Assembly (NCBI GenBank): GCA_032622095.1
Contig: CP136066.1
Span: 146,473,559-146,537,558, forward strand
Source of the DNA: Siphonodentalium dalli
Taxonomy: Eukaryota > Mollusca > Scaphopoda > Gadilida > Siphonodentaliidae
Direction of reading: 5' to 3'
Length of the DNA: 64,000 bases
In this document: piece after piece, positions 11,609 through 26,600 of the stretch
Layout: each line of letters begins with the position of its first letter
Numbering within the stretch: position 1 is the stretch's first letter
Translations under genes and position numbers: made by a program
The notes under the pieces: generated by a model
The model's input: only the letters and a program-made list of their open reading frames with translations
Databases searched by the model: none
Told to the model about the DNA's origin: nothing

Positions 11609-14600
11609 CTGAAAAAATAATATTCAATTGACCTACATGTTCTGTCCTATTTTTAAAAGCCCACAGGTAGCAGTACACAATTTGTAGGAATGTGGGCCAA
11701 CATGGGAGTAATCATTTTTCATTTTTTAAAGTATTGGTCCTCGTAAATAGCTGTCTGTACTATGGTATGTTCGTGCCATTACTCACTGAGTTATATCAGT
11801 ATTTTCATATACACACTTTTAGCTAAACCTTTGACTAGAATGGATCATTTCCAACCCACAAACAGACCTTGGAACAGCGAATATCAGAAAATTCGGTTTT
11901 TCGACCTAATATAGATATGAAAGAGCTGACAATATTTGTAATAGAACTCTAGAACAGAACGTTATATCAAAGAACCAATTTCAAAATATTATCTTGCAAG
12001 CACACATGACAGCATTTAGTGGAGAGCAATTAAGTTATTTTTCCACAGTAAAACACACGGAGTTGGCCTGCTCTGAATACGATCATGTTACACATCCAAA
12101 CTGTCCTACTGTTTGTGACCTTTCACAGCTCTGTAAAATAATTGTACCATCAAAGCAGTAATTTCATATTTAACAAAGACTACACTTGCAATCATGACCG
12201 ACATATGTTTATTTTCATCACTGTGTTGAATGAAAACACGTGGCGTATATCATTAAATCAATGTTCGCGGACTTCTAATCGGTCTCAGAACTAGTTCATT
12301 ATAACTAACACCGACCATTCGGTTTTACTGAGAAAAATGAAAAGGAATGTTACCGTTGGAGACTCTACTTTGTTGTGTAGAAATGGTAAATCTTCGAGAA
12401 GCCCATGGAACTTAATTTTTTTAATTGACGATCTGTTGAATATCAGGCGCCACGTGTTTCAATCCCTTTTTTATCACAACAAATTATAAATAAAAGTCGC
12501 AGACCATACGTCCACCGAAAAGAGGCGACATTAAGAGTCGTTGGCTTTTTAAAGAACAAAGTCAAATTCCGTCAATTTGTTTACTCCATATGACAATGAC
12601 CTGCGTGTTCTCAAATGTGACACACACATAAGTCCGTCATAAATCATTGAACCCTGACAAAATTTGTACTTGATCTGTGGTTTACAGATCTCAACCAAAT
12701 ATTAAGAAATTCCGGACCTGCGTTTTCTCAAATGTAAACCACATACCAAATAGCAAAATTCTCCGTTAATTATTGCTCAAGCTATCATATGGACAACATG
12801 ACAACTACAATTTCTAAGTCGAAAAAGGTGCATAACTCATGTAAAACAAATTCGGACCATGACCAAAAATAGAAATTTAGTTGTGTCTTCTAAACAATTA
12901 ACCACACAACAAACATCAAGAAGTTAAGTTGAATACTGCTAAAGTTATCATCCAGACAACACAAAAACAGCGATTTGTAGGTCGAAAAAGGGGGCATATC
13001 TCAGTTAAAAATCATCGGACCGTGACTAAATTCGAACATTTCTTGCGCGTTTTCAAATATCACCTACACACAAATTCCCATTGAATTCTGATTAATATTG
13101 TTAAGGTTATGCTCAGGATAACCCGGGCGGACGGCTAAATGGCCGCACACAAGAGCGGATATGCTGATTCAAATAGTGCTCGAAAAAACAATCTGTGGGA
13201 GCCTGGGTATTATCACCTGGATATAACTCTATCACAATTGTGGGAAAATAGGGTAACACGATCACATTGACCAATTCGGTCTGAGTTTGAAGTGTATCTT
13301 AAAGACATATTACGGACTTGTTCAGATGCGTGGAATTGATAAGTTGGTACTCAGGCAGTATGCCAACCTGGGGAATGTAGCATTCTACTAACATCGCCAA
13401 AACAATCAAAGAAATCGACCATACCACTCCATAGAAAACGTCGTCTGAACTACGCCCAATTGTAAATATTTACATCTCGATTCGGGACGCAACTATCGGC
13501 GATAATCTAACACAAATGATTTCGCCATCGAGATTGATTGCATTTAATTAATATATAAGAATGACTGTGTGTATCGTCAAAATTGGATTAATATTCGTAA
13601 CAAATAACTACTTTGAGCAAGATTATTCTCAATTTCTATTTGATGACCCTACCGGAGTACTTCACGTCACTTTAAGTAAATATGTTAATTTGGATATAGT
13701 CCATGATTTCACAGAAAACCCAGGCATATACATATACTGACATAATTTGTTTTACATAAATGTCCGGCTTACCGTGCGCTTCGATGTACTGGATCTTTCC
13801 CTTGTCGATGTTGTATTTGCTATACACTTCCTGCAGAAGGCGGAGCTGTTGTATCCCAGACGGCGCAGTGATTGGTGTCGCCATGTGGCCGTCCTGGTTA
13901 CACCCCGTTGCTATTACGCCCCAAATATTATTACCATCTTTGATTGCCTATAAAATAAACACTGATATGAGAATGATGATTATATTTCCAATACGATTGG
14001 GCGGTGGATAGTATTAGTTCACTGCAATGAATATCGTCTTTCGCTACGAATGAATATCATTAATCATTCAACTAAACGAAGAAATGATATACAGCAATGC
14101 CCAAAGTAATTGACCACTTAATCACTGCATAATTATGGGTAATTTTTCAGGTATTAGTCGGAAATATGGCCAAGAGCTTTCCGATGAATGGCAACAAGCC
14201 ATATTTCCGACTAAATCCTGAAAAATTACCCATAATTATGCTGTGGTTAAGTGGTCAATTACTTTGGGCATTACTGTATTTGACATTGATCTCACAACCA
14301 TTTCAGTTTTTATCCCGAAATAACGAGAATTGTTCAGATTTGTTCAGATTTGTTCAAGCCGATAATTCCTGTCTAAGTTAGCAATCCAAGCTGTCCGACG
14401 TTGTGTAAAACATTCCAAATTTTGCTGTCCAAGATGCGATATAATCGCGGGAATACGACACAATTACCACAAATGTACACCATTTCCACCACAGTCATTC
14501 GTTGTGTGTGCACATCCATTAACAAAACAGTTGAGAGGCATGATATAGGTTACACTGGTGTAAATGTTTTCCAAATGCATCAGTGCAAAGGTTTTAGCGT

Positions 14601-17600
14601 ATACTGTTTACAATATAAGTTCTAGGTCCAAAATGTTATTTAAATCTGAAAGATTGACATTTGCGAAAACATTTTATGCAAAAAATAATATATGTCCGTC
14701 CAGCAGGGAATTCGCCTTTAAATCTTGTGTTTTCGTAACTAGTGTCAGATCCGCACTAAAGAAATTCTCATATTTTTAAAGCACACCACAAAATTCACTA
14801 CAAAGTGTTAATTCCTGTGCCAATGGATATTTTGCCTATGGGAACTCATAGGGAAGAGATGATGTATTGTTATGCAAAAACACTCAAGGCTATTGACCAA
14901 TTAGGCCCAGTGTCTATTTTATTCTCTCCTATATATTCCTCCCGCATCCGCTGTCAATCTGAAATATTTATACCAGTGTAACCTACACGCAAGATAGCCA
15001 CTTGGTTATAAATAACTCCGTACAATAGTGACTCGTCGCTACATCAAACGTGGCACCGCGCAATGCAGACTGGGATGAGTGATGTATGCGGAATCGGTAT
15101 AGGAATCAGGGAGCTAAATGCGTTCCAGAGTCGGGGAGCGAGTACACTGTGGAATCCTAAAGGAGAAGGTAACTGAATAATGACCTTCACCTGATACATT
15201 TGACACGTTATTAAAGGATGATATCGTGTTTATTTGATTTGTACATCATATCTAAATAATTTAAACTGGTGAATTAATGGGGGAATGGATTTTTGTGAGT
15301 GGGAAATTGATTTAACTAGCTGCTGTAGTTCTGTGTTACATACCAAATTTGGCTGTTGGATAACCCTGTCGTACACTTGGGGATTTATATTTTAAAAAGT
15401 AAACACATGACCTTTGATTTTTCTTGCATGTTCGTGATCAACTGGTGTCAATCTGGCTGGGTAAACACCACTGGAATAGCCTGTAGGCTTCAATTCAGAG
15501 AATTCGGTCGAAACGTTAACACTGTCTCCTATGGGAAACCATTTAGTTCAGTGATTCCTATACAGCTTAGTAACTCACATCTCTGTGGCGCTTAAGAATA
15601 ACGATTCCGCACCCCTCCCCTCTGGTATAACCGTCGGCGTCCGCTGAGAACGTGTGGCAACGCCCTGTCAGTGACGATATACGGCTTTTGGCCATGGTTA
15701 CTAGTAGTTCCGGTGATAGTATGTAGTTCACCCCTCCACATACTGCCATATCACAATCACCTGCAGGTAAAAACGATGGTAAAGTCACACGTACCACTTT
15801 GCTGTTTCGCGAACATTAACATAATACATACCTTAAGATTAATCTTGGTTATTTCCCTTTCCGGGGGTGGTGGTTTCTATGCGCAGTGGATGGAATTCCC
15901 GGTGAAATTAGCCACCTGTTCTGTCTGGCAACAACCATATCAACAACAACAACAACAGTAAATACCATAACATTGTTTTTGAAGAAATATGTACTCTGTT
16001 ATCTCCACCCCATACTAAACACAAGTGCACACTTAAGTTGGTAACATGGGATGGGCCATGTTGATATATTGTGTCTCTATTACCACGTATATTTGGTTTG
16101 AGAATAACGTTATTTGCATTGTATTGTAAAGGTCTGTCGGCGAGTCTCTACGACTCAATCCTATTATTTTATACCTGCATGGAATTACAGAAAGTTCGGG
16201 AAAGAGATACAATAACTTCAAGATGTATTCACGGGCCACACTCCATTACAGCAGCCACGACATGATACTTTCACACGAAAGCGGGTGTCACCCCCCCCCC
16301 CCCGCCAATAATTTTGAATATCAGTTAACAGAGGGGGTGAATACCGAATGCCAGTTAAATTCAGTACCATATATTTTCACCACTTTTCTCAATAGTAATA
16401 TGCCCATTTGTATCACATTAATAGAAAATGGTCCCGATAGCTACATATTACTCGGTTTTCTGTCAAAGTGATGATCGGATGCGACGTATAACGTGGTTGA
16501 TCTGTGGACGCATATCATGAACAAACTAGCGCCAGATTAACAGAACGGTACCCGAAAAAAGGATAAAAAGTGAAAAAAATGCACAAAATAGGCATCAAAT
16601 ACCATAATTTGTCGCAACCAAAGTCAAGGACCAGCCTTTTGTTTGAAAGCCGAATACAATTTAAGACGGGGAATGAATCCTTAATACAGGAACAGTGGAG
16701 TGTGAATCCTGCGTACCGCCTGAAAATGGCCTGAATCCCTTATACCGAAGAGGGGGTGGGTGAAACCCCATGCCATATAATTTTGTCACTATTATCTTCA
16801 TTTCACTAAAACATAATACACGTATTTATTCTCAACATCATATAAACTTATTATGTACACCAAATGTTAATAATAAATTAGAATCTGATTTGTCTAAGAA
16901 TAATAAGCATTGATGGACGACAGCATGAGATTACCTGATTATGATGATTGTACTTGCAAAACTTGTGCATATAAAACTGGGTTATAAATCACATGTCATG
17001 GCCATATTTAACCCTTCGATGACTGGAGCTTCCTGAAATTTTGCGAAAACCCTGTGGCAATGCATTTTCTTATATATGCGAGTCTCCCATTGGCCCACGC
17101 CTACCAATTTTTACCTTGATATTTTAATATATATATGCGAGGCTCTCTATGTGAGACTCGAGACTCGCATATATAACATAATGCACTGGTACAGAGTTTT
17201 AAATTCCCAATTCCAGTGCGATCGGCCAGTAGTTCCAGATAAACCTTTTTGCCCTGTGGATATGACGTCATCGGACAGAGACGGGACCCAGACCATGTTG
17301 CCCGGTGTGCCGAAATACATGTCCATGCCAAATTCCATCGCAATACATGTAGGTACAGTGCAGGTGCAGACATGTGGACAGCTATATGGAACATACATAG
17401 AGAGAGATAGAGAGAGGGACACACACACCCGCATTTATATATTAGATAGACACACTGGAATGGTGTTATTCATCTGGAATGATGCTTTGAAAATATTAGC
17501 AGAGGACAGAAATATAATAAAACTTATTACATTCATTGGTGGAAAATCTCAATAAGTTCAACAAACGATCTATATGGCCGTTTGTTGAACATATTATCGG

Positions 17601-20600
17601 AACATGTCCTGCGGTAACTACTCGCTGATTAATATATATCTAGTAATGAAAGGGTTTATTTTGCATCCAAAATCAACGGACCTGACTTAATTCCCAGACA
17701 GGCTTGGTGAATTGCAACAAGCGACGATGAGCATGCCGTGTCGATGTTCATGGACGGTCCCAGTAGGTTGTAAAGGTATGACACCCGGGCGGATATGACA
17801 CTGTTTCCGTTTCCGGTGAGTGTATACGAGTTCGCGATAGACTCTTCTGGACCTGATACTTTGCAGAGTTGTGTATTATAGTCCATATTCATGCAACCTG
17901 AAAGGACAAAACACCACAGAGTATTAACGCCACATGTTGAAAAATATTAATTTTATTATATGTTGTACCTACGTATTCAAATCAGCGATCTTGTAACTAC
18001 AAATTGCTACATTGTCGCTACTACTTGAGTATTATTGAAGATGTTGAGCATTTGTTTTACATGGATTTATGCAAAAAGTGCGCAAAACCGTGTCGTTATT
18101 CAACAAATTAGTCATGTTTGTTCGGGTCATGGAAATAAACCAAGTGATCCTGATAATTTGCTATGATGCTGGTGAATCCAGCAGAAATTATATCATACTG
18201 CTGTTATGAAAAGTATCGTTATATTTTCTAAATTTATCATATTCACGGTATTTGGCTTATTTGAGCAAGTTGAATACAAATTAATAATCGCTGCGCTGAT
18301 GTTTGCAAGACGACATGAGTATGCATCGTGAGAATTGACATTTTGCGTTAACCAATACATCCATTGATAAAGTGTATTGTACAATATACGTTTTTGGAAA
18401 TGGTCTAGAAACATAATGGCTTTCTCTTGATATATTCATACTATCCGAACACAGCGAAAATGACATTTAAAAATAAATAACAGTACTTTTTCTTAACAAA
18501 ATCAGTTTGCCCTACCAGCATCATATCAATTCAACAGGACCCACCTCCATCATATAAATTTAGCAGTACCACTTAAACGGATGTGACTCAGACCAGATTG
18601 TTCCTTCTGCCCCACAAAATGGAAATATTCTGTACAACACCTACCTATAAAAACCCCTGTTCTCGATCCGTCTATATCTGCCTTTCTTATTCCTGCATTT
18701 TCCAGAGCCATGTGAGTGCACTCCAGCACAATGGATTGCTGCGGGTCCATGGTCTCAGCTTCCAAATCACTGATTCCGAAGAAGTTATTGTCCCATGACT
18801 CAAATCTAAGTGGAAAACAGATATAACAGTTGTATAGGCTTAAGTACTACATATATATTTGTACTAGAAGGTGACCCGACTTCGTCCGGGCTTTGACCTT
18901 GAATTGTCCATCGTCCGGGTTGTTTGATGCAAACATCATTTGTATTGGGTACGTCCAGACTGACTGAAATGACTGAAGATATGCCCGACTTCGTCCGAGC
19001 TGTTTGGGCACATATTATATACAGTATTGCCATGCTACATAGCTAATAGTTTGAGTTTTCAAATGAACACATTAAACCAATTTCGGGACATTAGTGAAGA
19101 AAGTTGACATTAGATAAATATCGGTTTGAGATTATACATCCCCTCTGCTTTCGTCCGGGCTTGGGACCGACAGGCATGAATTGTCTGGCACCATTACTTT
19201 TTATTTTTATTTTTTTATTATTTTTTAGTTATTTATTTAGATGTATGGAGGCATACTTTTTAGTATGTTTTGCTTGCCTATATGGTGCATACACTATTGC
19301 AATGCTTCCTCGTATACAATATTTTTCGTTCGTCCATATGGCGAGCCAACGCGTGACAATGCCACATACAGCTGGCCATGCGAAAAACATGGATCTTATA
19401 ATTGTATTCCAGCAACTTTGAGGGTTTGGCCTTGCGATTTATTAACCGACATGGCAAAACTCAACTTTACTGGGAACTGCAGTCGTTTAAATTCGATTGG
19501 CGAGTCAGATGGTATGAGTGGAATTCTGGGTATAAATACGTCATCACCTCGACCACAGCCTGTCAAAATATTTGCCTCAATTAAATGAGGTGATATTTGT
19601 TTTACAGACAGCCTTGTGCCATTACATAGTTTTGGAGGTTCTAAATTTCTAAGTAGCATAATGGGGGCACCAACTTTGATACTCAAGATATGGGGCGGCA
19701 TACCAGGCGGGTCTAGAGAATTTAGAATTTCGGTGGGGTAATTCACTACCTCTGACTGATCAGGGATAGTATCAATTGACTTACATGTATGCAATTGGCC
19801 AGGAACCAAGTCGATCATTCGGGAGTTAATAACATTGACCACATCGTTTTTAGGAGCCAAAATTGCCCTCTCACACAACCAGTCATGGTTGTTAATATTG
19901 TCTGTCAAATATGGGAACACATGTGAAATCAACTGTTCCATGGACGCCACTAATGTGCATAAAGGTTGCAAGTTGACTTGACCATCATTATCGGAAGGGA
20001 AAATACCATCACCAACTTGGAGAAGATGTGCAGCAAAATTTGTTGCAATTGGATCATTATACAAATGAGCTCTCATATTTGTTGTTAAATTAAGAAGACG
20101 GATGCTTCGCCAAAGATAAGACGATTTCAGAGAAGCTTTAAGTTGGTCAGCTTTTGTTCCTTTAGGAATCACTGGAAGAGTTTGTCTAAAATCTCCCGAC
20201 AGCAGTAAGGTGACACCACCCATGATCCTGTTCGAACCACGAATATCTTGCAAAGTCCTGTCGAGGGCCTCAAATGCATGCTTATGGGACATCGTGCATT
20301 CGTCCCAAACGATCAGTAGACAACTCGTCAGAAGCCGCGATAAACCCGTCCCTTTAGTGACATTACATGTTGCCAGATCATTCGATATTAAGTTTATGGG
20401 AAGTTTGAATGCTGAGTGAGCTGTTCGTCCCCCAGGGAGTAGTGTTGCTGCAATGCCAGATGAAGCCACGGCAACCGTCCCTCGTTGTCGCAATTTGGCC
20501 AGCATTAAGTTGGTGACAAACGTCTTGCCTGTGCCGCCGGGAGCGTCCAGAAAAAAAATGCCACCGGTATTGTCAGCAACAGATGTTAGCACGGTTTCAT

Positions 20601-23600
20601 ATTCGCTCTGTTGGTCAGGAAGCAACTTTGGTTCATTTAATGTGACAAAATTGGCAAGTTCATCGACATTATAACTTGTCTCTCTGATAATTTCACGGGG
20701 CTGATCAAGGACATGCGATCGGCTAGTTTCAGGAAGACCAAACGTATGGATTTCGGGACCGCCATGGGCGAGAATTTTGTCCTCGACATCAAAGAGCGCA
20801 AGATTGAAAATCTCATCGGTGAAGACGACCTCGATGTCGGGCATGCAAGTCTGTTGCCTTCTGCGAAAATCGTCCGAAAGGTCTTCTCTGAACTTGGTCC
20901 ATAGTTCGGTTGGATTTGCAACACCACATACGTGAAGCAATGTTGCAAAAAGGCTACGGAGGCATTTGGGAGATCGTGAAATAGACGCCTCGGACAATGT
21001 GGATTCCCATTGTGTGTCATCTTCCAAAAGACCTCTATTTAGAGCCGATTCTCGAAACGTCGAATACAAATTACCATCAACAGTCCTCAGATCAGAAAAT
21101 GACAATGGTCCTCTGACTTCATGAAGAAGTAATCTCAAAAAGAAACATTCTTGTTGGCTAGGGTGAACAGTGTAAACTCTGTCAATAGCATCATCCATGT
21201 ACACGCCAACATAGCCTTCAATTGGTTTGCCACGTTTGCGACGGGCCCACTTATTAGTATGCCAAGTGTAATACGAAGGTACCTGAGCATAACAAAGGGT
21301 CCGCGCAAACTCATCATGTTGACATAGACTGAAGAACTCTGTTAACGTTGTTTCCTTCGGGGCTGCAGCTACCTGGTGAGCAGTATTATCTGTGAAATAG
21401 ACTCGCGGGCCATTTTCGAGATGAACTGATAGACGGATTATTGCAGGGTGTCGCTCGTGAATTGCCAAAAGGCTTCATTGCTACTTATGTATCTACCCAT
21501 CTGATACGTGCTCACTTCATCGTTTGGGTTATGGAGAGCAAACATCGCAGCATCGGACCCCTTGTTGATATACTTGCAGACGTATTTTATGGATTTAACT
21601 GAACTACAAAATTCAACATTAATATGAGCATCGAATATTTTCGACAGCAAAGGACAGTAAGGCACGATCCATCTGTTGTCTATCTCGAAATCACGACCAT
21701 TTCTCAATTTTATTTGAGCAGCAAACCCTCCATCACCAGGCCTCCGCTTCCTATAAAGAGGATAACCGTCACGTGATGTCTGTGTTTCTGTCAAGAACTG
21801 CCGCGGAAATTGCTTCGTGCATTTGCCATCTTTCATGCAAGGTGAATTGGTATTAACTCTACCACATGGCCCATGAACCATCTGTGACGTCACAATGTGA
21901 AATAATGCCGGATCTACTTCAGAATCTGGTATCTCCGCTGAGATTATGCTGTCAATTTGATTGGCATGAATCTTGTTTTCCAACCAGATAAGAATATGGG
22001 CATGTGGTAGGCCCCTTTTCTGCCATTCGATGGTGTGCATAGATGCGACAGGTCGTCCAAAAATGTGCGATTTCTTAATAAGGTTCATCAGCTTTTGTAG
22101 TTTCAAGCGAAATAAGCGAGCTAAGAGGTCGTGTCTGTCTTTAGGACTTTGACCATCAAATAGTTCTGATTTTAGCTCGTCCCATGCTGGGTTGCATGTA
22201 AATGTGATGAACAGATCAGGACGAACAAAGTTCCTGACAAAAGTCATGGCATCTTGTGTCTTCTCCTGCATATACCGCGGACTGCCTGTGAAAGATGACG
22301 GAAGGATGCACAGCTGGCCTAAACCTTCTGTCGTATCAGTATGTATGCTGTCACGGAGGTGGATATAAGAATCAGCTCGAAGCTCCCTCTGGTGTGTCCT
22401 TATATAGAACAATCGTTCAGACTCGATTTTAGCATACATGTCGACAGCAAATTGGTTGAAAAGGTTTCGGCTCCGATGTAGGTGATTGAAATAATTCCTT
22501 CTAATCATGAAGTGAAAGGAATAAAAATCCTTGCATGAAACACTTTTATTGCCGATCGCCTGGCGTATACCGATGTGATAACCATCTTCACCAAATGCAC
22601 ATAAAAGCGGGTACTGTAACGGATCATATGATCTGTGTGTCTCGCAAATCCTCCTGAGTGTATTATCTCTCGATGTGATTACAATATCACGTTGACCATG
22701 TTCCTCCCCAGACATGACTACTGCTACTTCGTTGCAAGTTGGTTCATTAAAACGGCCACGGTGCTGCCCTGTTTGGTATCTTATCAGCGTTGATGACAAT
22801 TTGCATATTCGGGCCAATGTCGGAGTCAAGTGCACACTTGAAACTCAATATGTACGAATTTGCCGAATGGAGCATGTCTTGCAATGCCAGCGTGAGCTGA
22901 GGTCTAAGGTCAAGAAGGGAGGATCGAAGATCAGCTTCTCTCTGGTCATCACCAACGAAATACAACTGCAAGAACTTTGCTTCCTGGTCGGCGGGAGGAA
23001 GGAGTGATCCTATCGTATGGTATACATGCCCTTGAACTTTGAATGTTGGCATAAACCCCCACCCCCCTCAGTGACAATATTTCCCCCAAATGATGTCATT
23101 TGGAATGCACAGTTATACCGTCTGATATTCTGCAGGAAATGATTAGAATCTGGAGAAACTCCACCGAGAAGATGTTTGAGTTGCTGGGGAGGGTCTGGGT
23201 GCAATGGCACATACACTTTGCCATTGGAACAGCACATTCCAGGCGGTTCCCCCAGCCACTTGAGTGCCTTACACCGAGGGCACATACCTGTCATGGCACC
23301 AATTTGCACCTCAGGTGATGACTGGTACTCAATATCAGGTGAGTAGGCAAATGCCGCGTCCAACCACCGGTCGTCAGAATGCTGATGTCGTCGAGCATCT
23401 GCATCGAGACGACGGCCACGCTGCTCGTCCGTCTCGGCAACTCGGGCAGCCTCTGTGGCAAGTCTGTCTTCATCGAGACGACGGGCACGTTGCTCGTCCG
23501 TCTCGGCAACTCGTGCAGCCTCTGTGGCAAGTCTGTTGTCATGGAGACGACGGGCACGTTGCTCGTCCGTCTCGTCAACTCGTGTAGCCTCTGTGGCAAG

Positions 23601-26600
23601 TCTGTTTTCATAGAGACGACGGGCACGTTGCTCGTCCGTCTCGTCAACTCGTGCAGCCTCTGTGGCAAGTCTGTTTTCATAGAGACGACGGGCACGTTGC
23701 TCGTCCGTCTCGTCAACTCGTGCAGCCTCTGTGGCAAGTCTGTTTTCATCGAGACGACGGGCACGTTTCTCGTCCGTCTCGGCAAGTCTACCTGTAGCCA
23801 CGCGTCGCTTGTTCTTACTTTTCCTACCGATATTTGACTTTTTGGGTGGCATCGACGCGATATGTTATAGACAATGTATATAAGATTTATGAGAAACAAT
23901 ATATTGTTCTATATAGTTATGAGATGGCCCGGAAACGGGCCGTTAGAAAAATAGGTGGCCCTGAAAAGGGCCGTTGAAATAATGAGGTGGCCCTGAAAAG
24001 GGCCGTTTAAAATTATGATTCTTGTCAGAAGAACGTGGCGCCGAGAAGGGCCAGTTTGATTTGTTTGTTCTTCTGAGCTAACTATTCTGTAATGGTAGAA
24101 ATAAATCCAACAGTATCGTGAGAATAGTGGTAAGCATATACTTTATACCGCCCGACACCGTTGCTCGGATCGTAGTCACAATTAAACATAGTTATAGGGA
24201 CTCGATCATTTAGGAGTCATATTTGAGCAGGTGTTTCGTTTTCTTTCATCGCCCGAAACGATCGGCATCGAAAACTCGTCAGGGACGCGCCGGCAGAAAC
24301 TGATTGTTTGAGTAAACATGGTTCTGTTGTTTCACTGGTTAAATATATTTGTTATTTATAGTTATAGATTTATAGTTTTTTTTTATAGTTATAGTTTTAT
24401 AGTTTTGTTGTTTTTTTTATAGTTGTGTTGTTAGTTATAGTTATGTTTTAACTCACCAACACCCTAAAAAATGGTGGAATAAGTTTGGACCGTTTGCATT
24501 CCTTTTGTGAAGTTTGTATTCTTGAGTGGATGAAAATTAAGAAGGAATGTCCTATATGCCAAGCAGCCATAACGACTCATATGAGGTATATCGTCCTCGT
24601 TAATAAAACAAATCAGAAGTCACAGTTTAGCACTGCGGCTCATACAAACTCCGATGGACAATTTATAAACAATGGATAAAAGATATTCACAAATGGATGG
24701 AAGCTTGACGTAAGAATCAGGCAAATAAATGGCGTCAAACAATAATTATATTAGGAAGATGAACAAAGAGGCAGTATTTCAGTTATCAAAACAAATCTGA
24801 ACAGTCACAGTTTAGCTTGACGTGTCTGAATTCACAAACTATAAAAATTCACAAAAAAAGATTGTTCAAATGGGTGTCGACGTGAGAATTCGGCAAAAGA
24901 ATGGCGTCAAACAATGATATTAGGAAAATGTACAAAGAGGCAGTATTTCAGTTATCAAAACAAATCTGAACAGTCACAGATTAGCTTGACGTGAGAATGA
25001 GGCAAATGAATGGCGTCAAACAATGATGATTTTAGGAAAATGTCAATGTCTGAATTCACAAACTATAAAAATTCCCAAAAACAATGTCAATGCTCGCTAA
25101 GGCAATTTAGCAGTGCGGCTCATTGTTGTAAACTATGAAACAGTCTGAATTCCAAAAAAAGAATGTCAATGTGTCTCGAGAATAAAAAATTCGATAGACA
25201 ATTTATAAACAATGCATAAAACAGTGTGAATTCACTAATAGAATAAAACAGTCTGCAGTTGCGTGGAACATTTCAAGAATGTCAATGTCTGAATTCAGAA
25301 ACTATAAAAATTCACAAAAAAGAATGTCAATGCTCGCTAAGGCAATAGCACTGCGGCTCATTGTAAACTATAAAACAGTCTGAATTAACAAATGAATGGC
25401 GTCAAACAATGAGTATATTAGGAAAATGTACAAAGAGGCAGTATTTCAGTTATCAAAACAAATGTGAACAGTCACAGTTTAGCATGACGTGAGAATGAGG
25501 CAAATGAATGGCGTCAAACAATGATGATTTTAGGAAAATGTCAATGTCTGAATTTACAAACTATAAACATTGACAAAAAAGAATGTCAATGCTCGCTAAG
25601 GAAATGAATGGCGTCAAACAATGATTATATTAGGAAAATGTACAAAGAGGCAGTAGAAATCTGAACAGTCACAGTTTCGTAGAAGCGCAGTTTAGCACTG
25701 CGGCTCATTGTAAAACTAATTTCGCAGACGCGCTGTGTTGATCGTTCAGAAACGGTTCGCTGGATAAAGAGCGTTATCTGTTAAGCAACCCGAATATGGT
25801 AATATTTAAAGAGCGTATTGTATAAAGAAATTAGCACTGCGGATCCCGAGATATGAGTTTTGAAGACAATTTAGCACTGAGGCTCGCTATACAACAGTCA
25901 ACAGTCTGAATTCACAAACTATAAGACAGTCAACAGTCTGAATTAACAAAAATAATGTCAATGTCTGAATTCACAAACTATAAAAATTCCCAAAAAGAAT
26001 GCTCGCTAAGGAAATTTAGCAGTGCGGCTCATTGTTGTAAAAGAATGTCAATGTGTCTCGAGAATACAAATTGCATAAAACAGTGTGAATTCACTAATAT
26101 AATAAAACAGTCTGCAGTTGCGTGGAACATTTCAATAATGTCGAAATCTGAACAGTCACAGTTTAGCACTGCGGCTCATTGTAAACCAATTTCGTAGAAG
26201 AGCTGTGTTGGTTCGCTGGATAAAGAGCGTTATCTGTTAAGCAACCCGAATATGGTGATATTTAAAGAGCGTATTGTATAAAGCAATTAGCACTGCGGAT
26301 CCCGAGATATGAGTTTTGAAGACAATTTAGCACTGAGGCTCGCTATACAACAGTCAACAGTCTGAATTCACAAACTATAAGACAGTCAACAGTCTGAATT
26401 AACAAAAATAATGTCAATGTCTGAATTCACAAACTATAAAAATTCCCAAAAAGAATGCTCGCTAAGGAAATTTAGCAGTGCGGCTCATTGTTGTAAAAGA
26501 ATGTCAATGTGTCTCGAGAATACAAATTGCATAAAACAGTGTGAATTCACTAATATAATAAAACAGTCTGCAGTTGCGTGGAACATTTCAATAATGTCGA

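Larger units (their letters stand above)
15761..17681 (-). other. PKS intron 3
   Basis: 1921-bp intron with a SINE tail fragment (15845-15957), a C-homopolymer near 16291-16303 and a MITE left end at 17009-17200. No coding exon was seen. Confidence 0.8.

Noticed and set aside
21438-21480. An intron explaining the RepHel frame change near 21470
   Set aside because: Rep and helicase text overlap within a few bases (EAFW and IHERHP), leaving no room for an intron. A small deletion or frameshift is the simpler reading.
23291-23899. ORFs of 202 (minus) and 152 (plus, 23379-23837) codons
   Set aside because: Both are shadows of the 69-bp repeats in the RepHel N-terminus. A period divisible by three keeps alternative frames open.
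23926-24052. A short palindromic repeat array, as in CRISPR
   Set aside because: The genome is eukaryotic, the spacers are 15-32 bp and partly similar, and the palindrome matches the histone stem-loop precisely.
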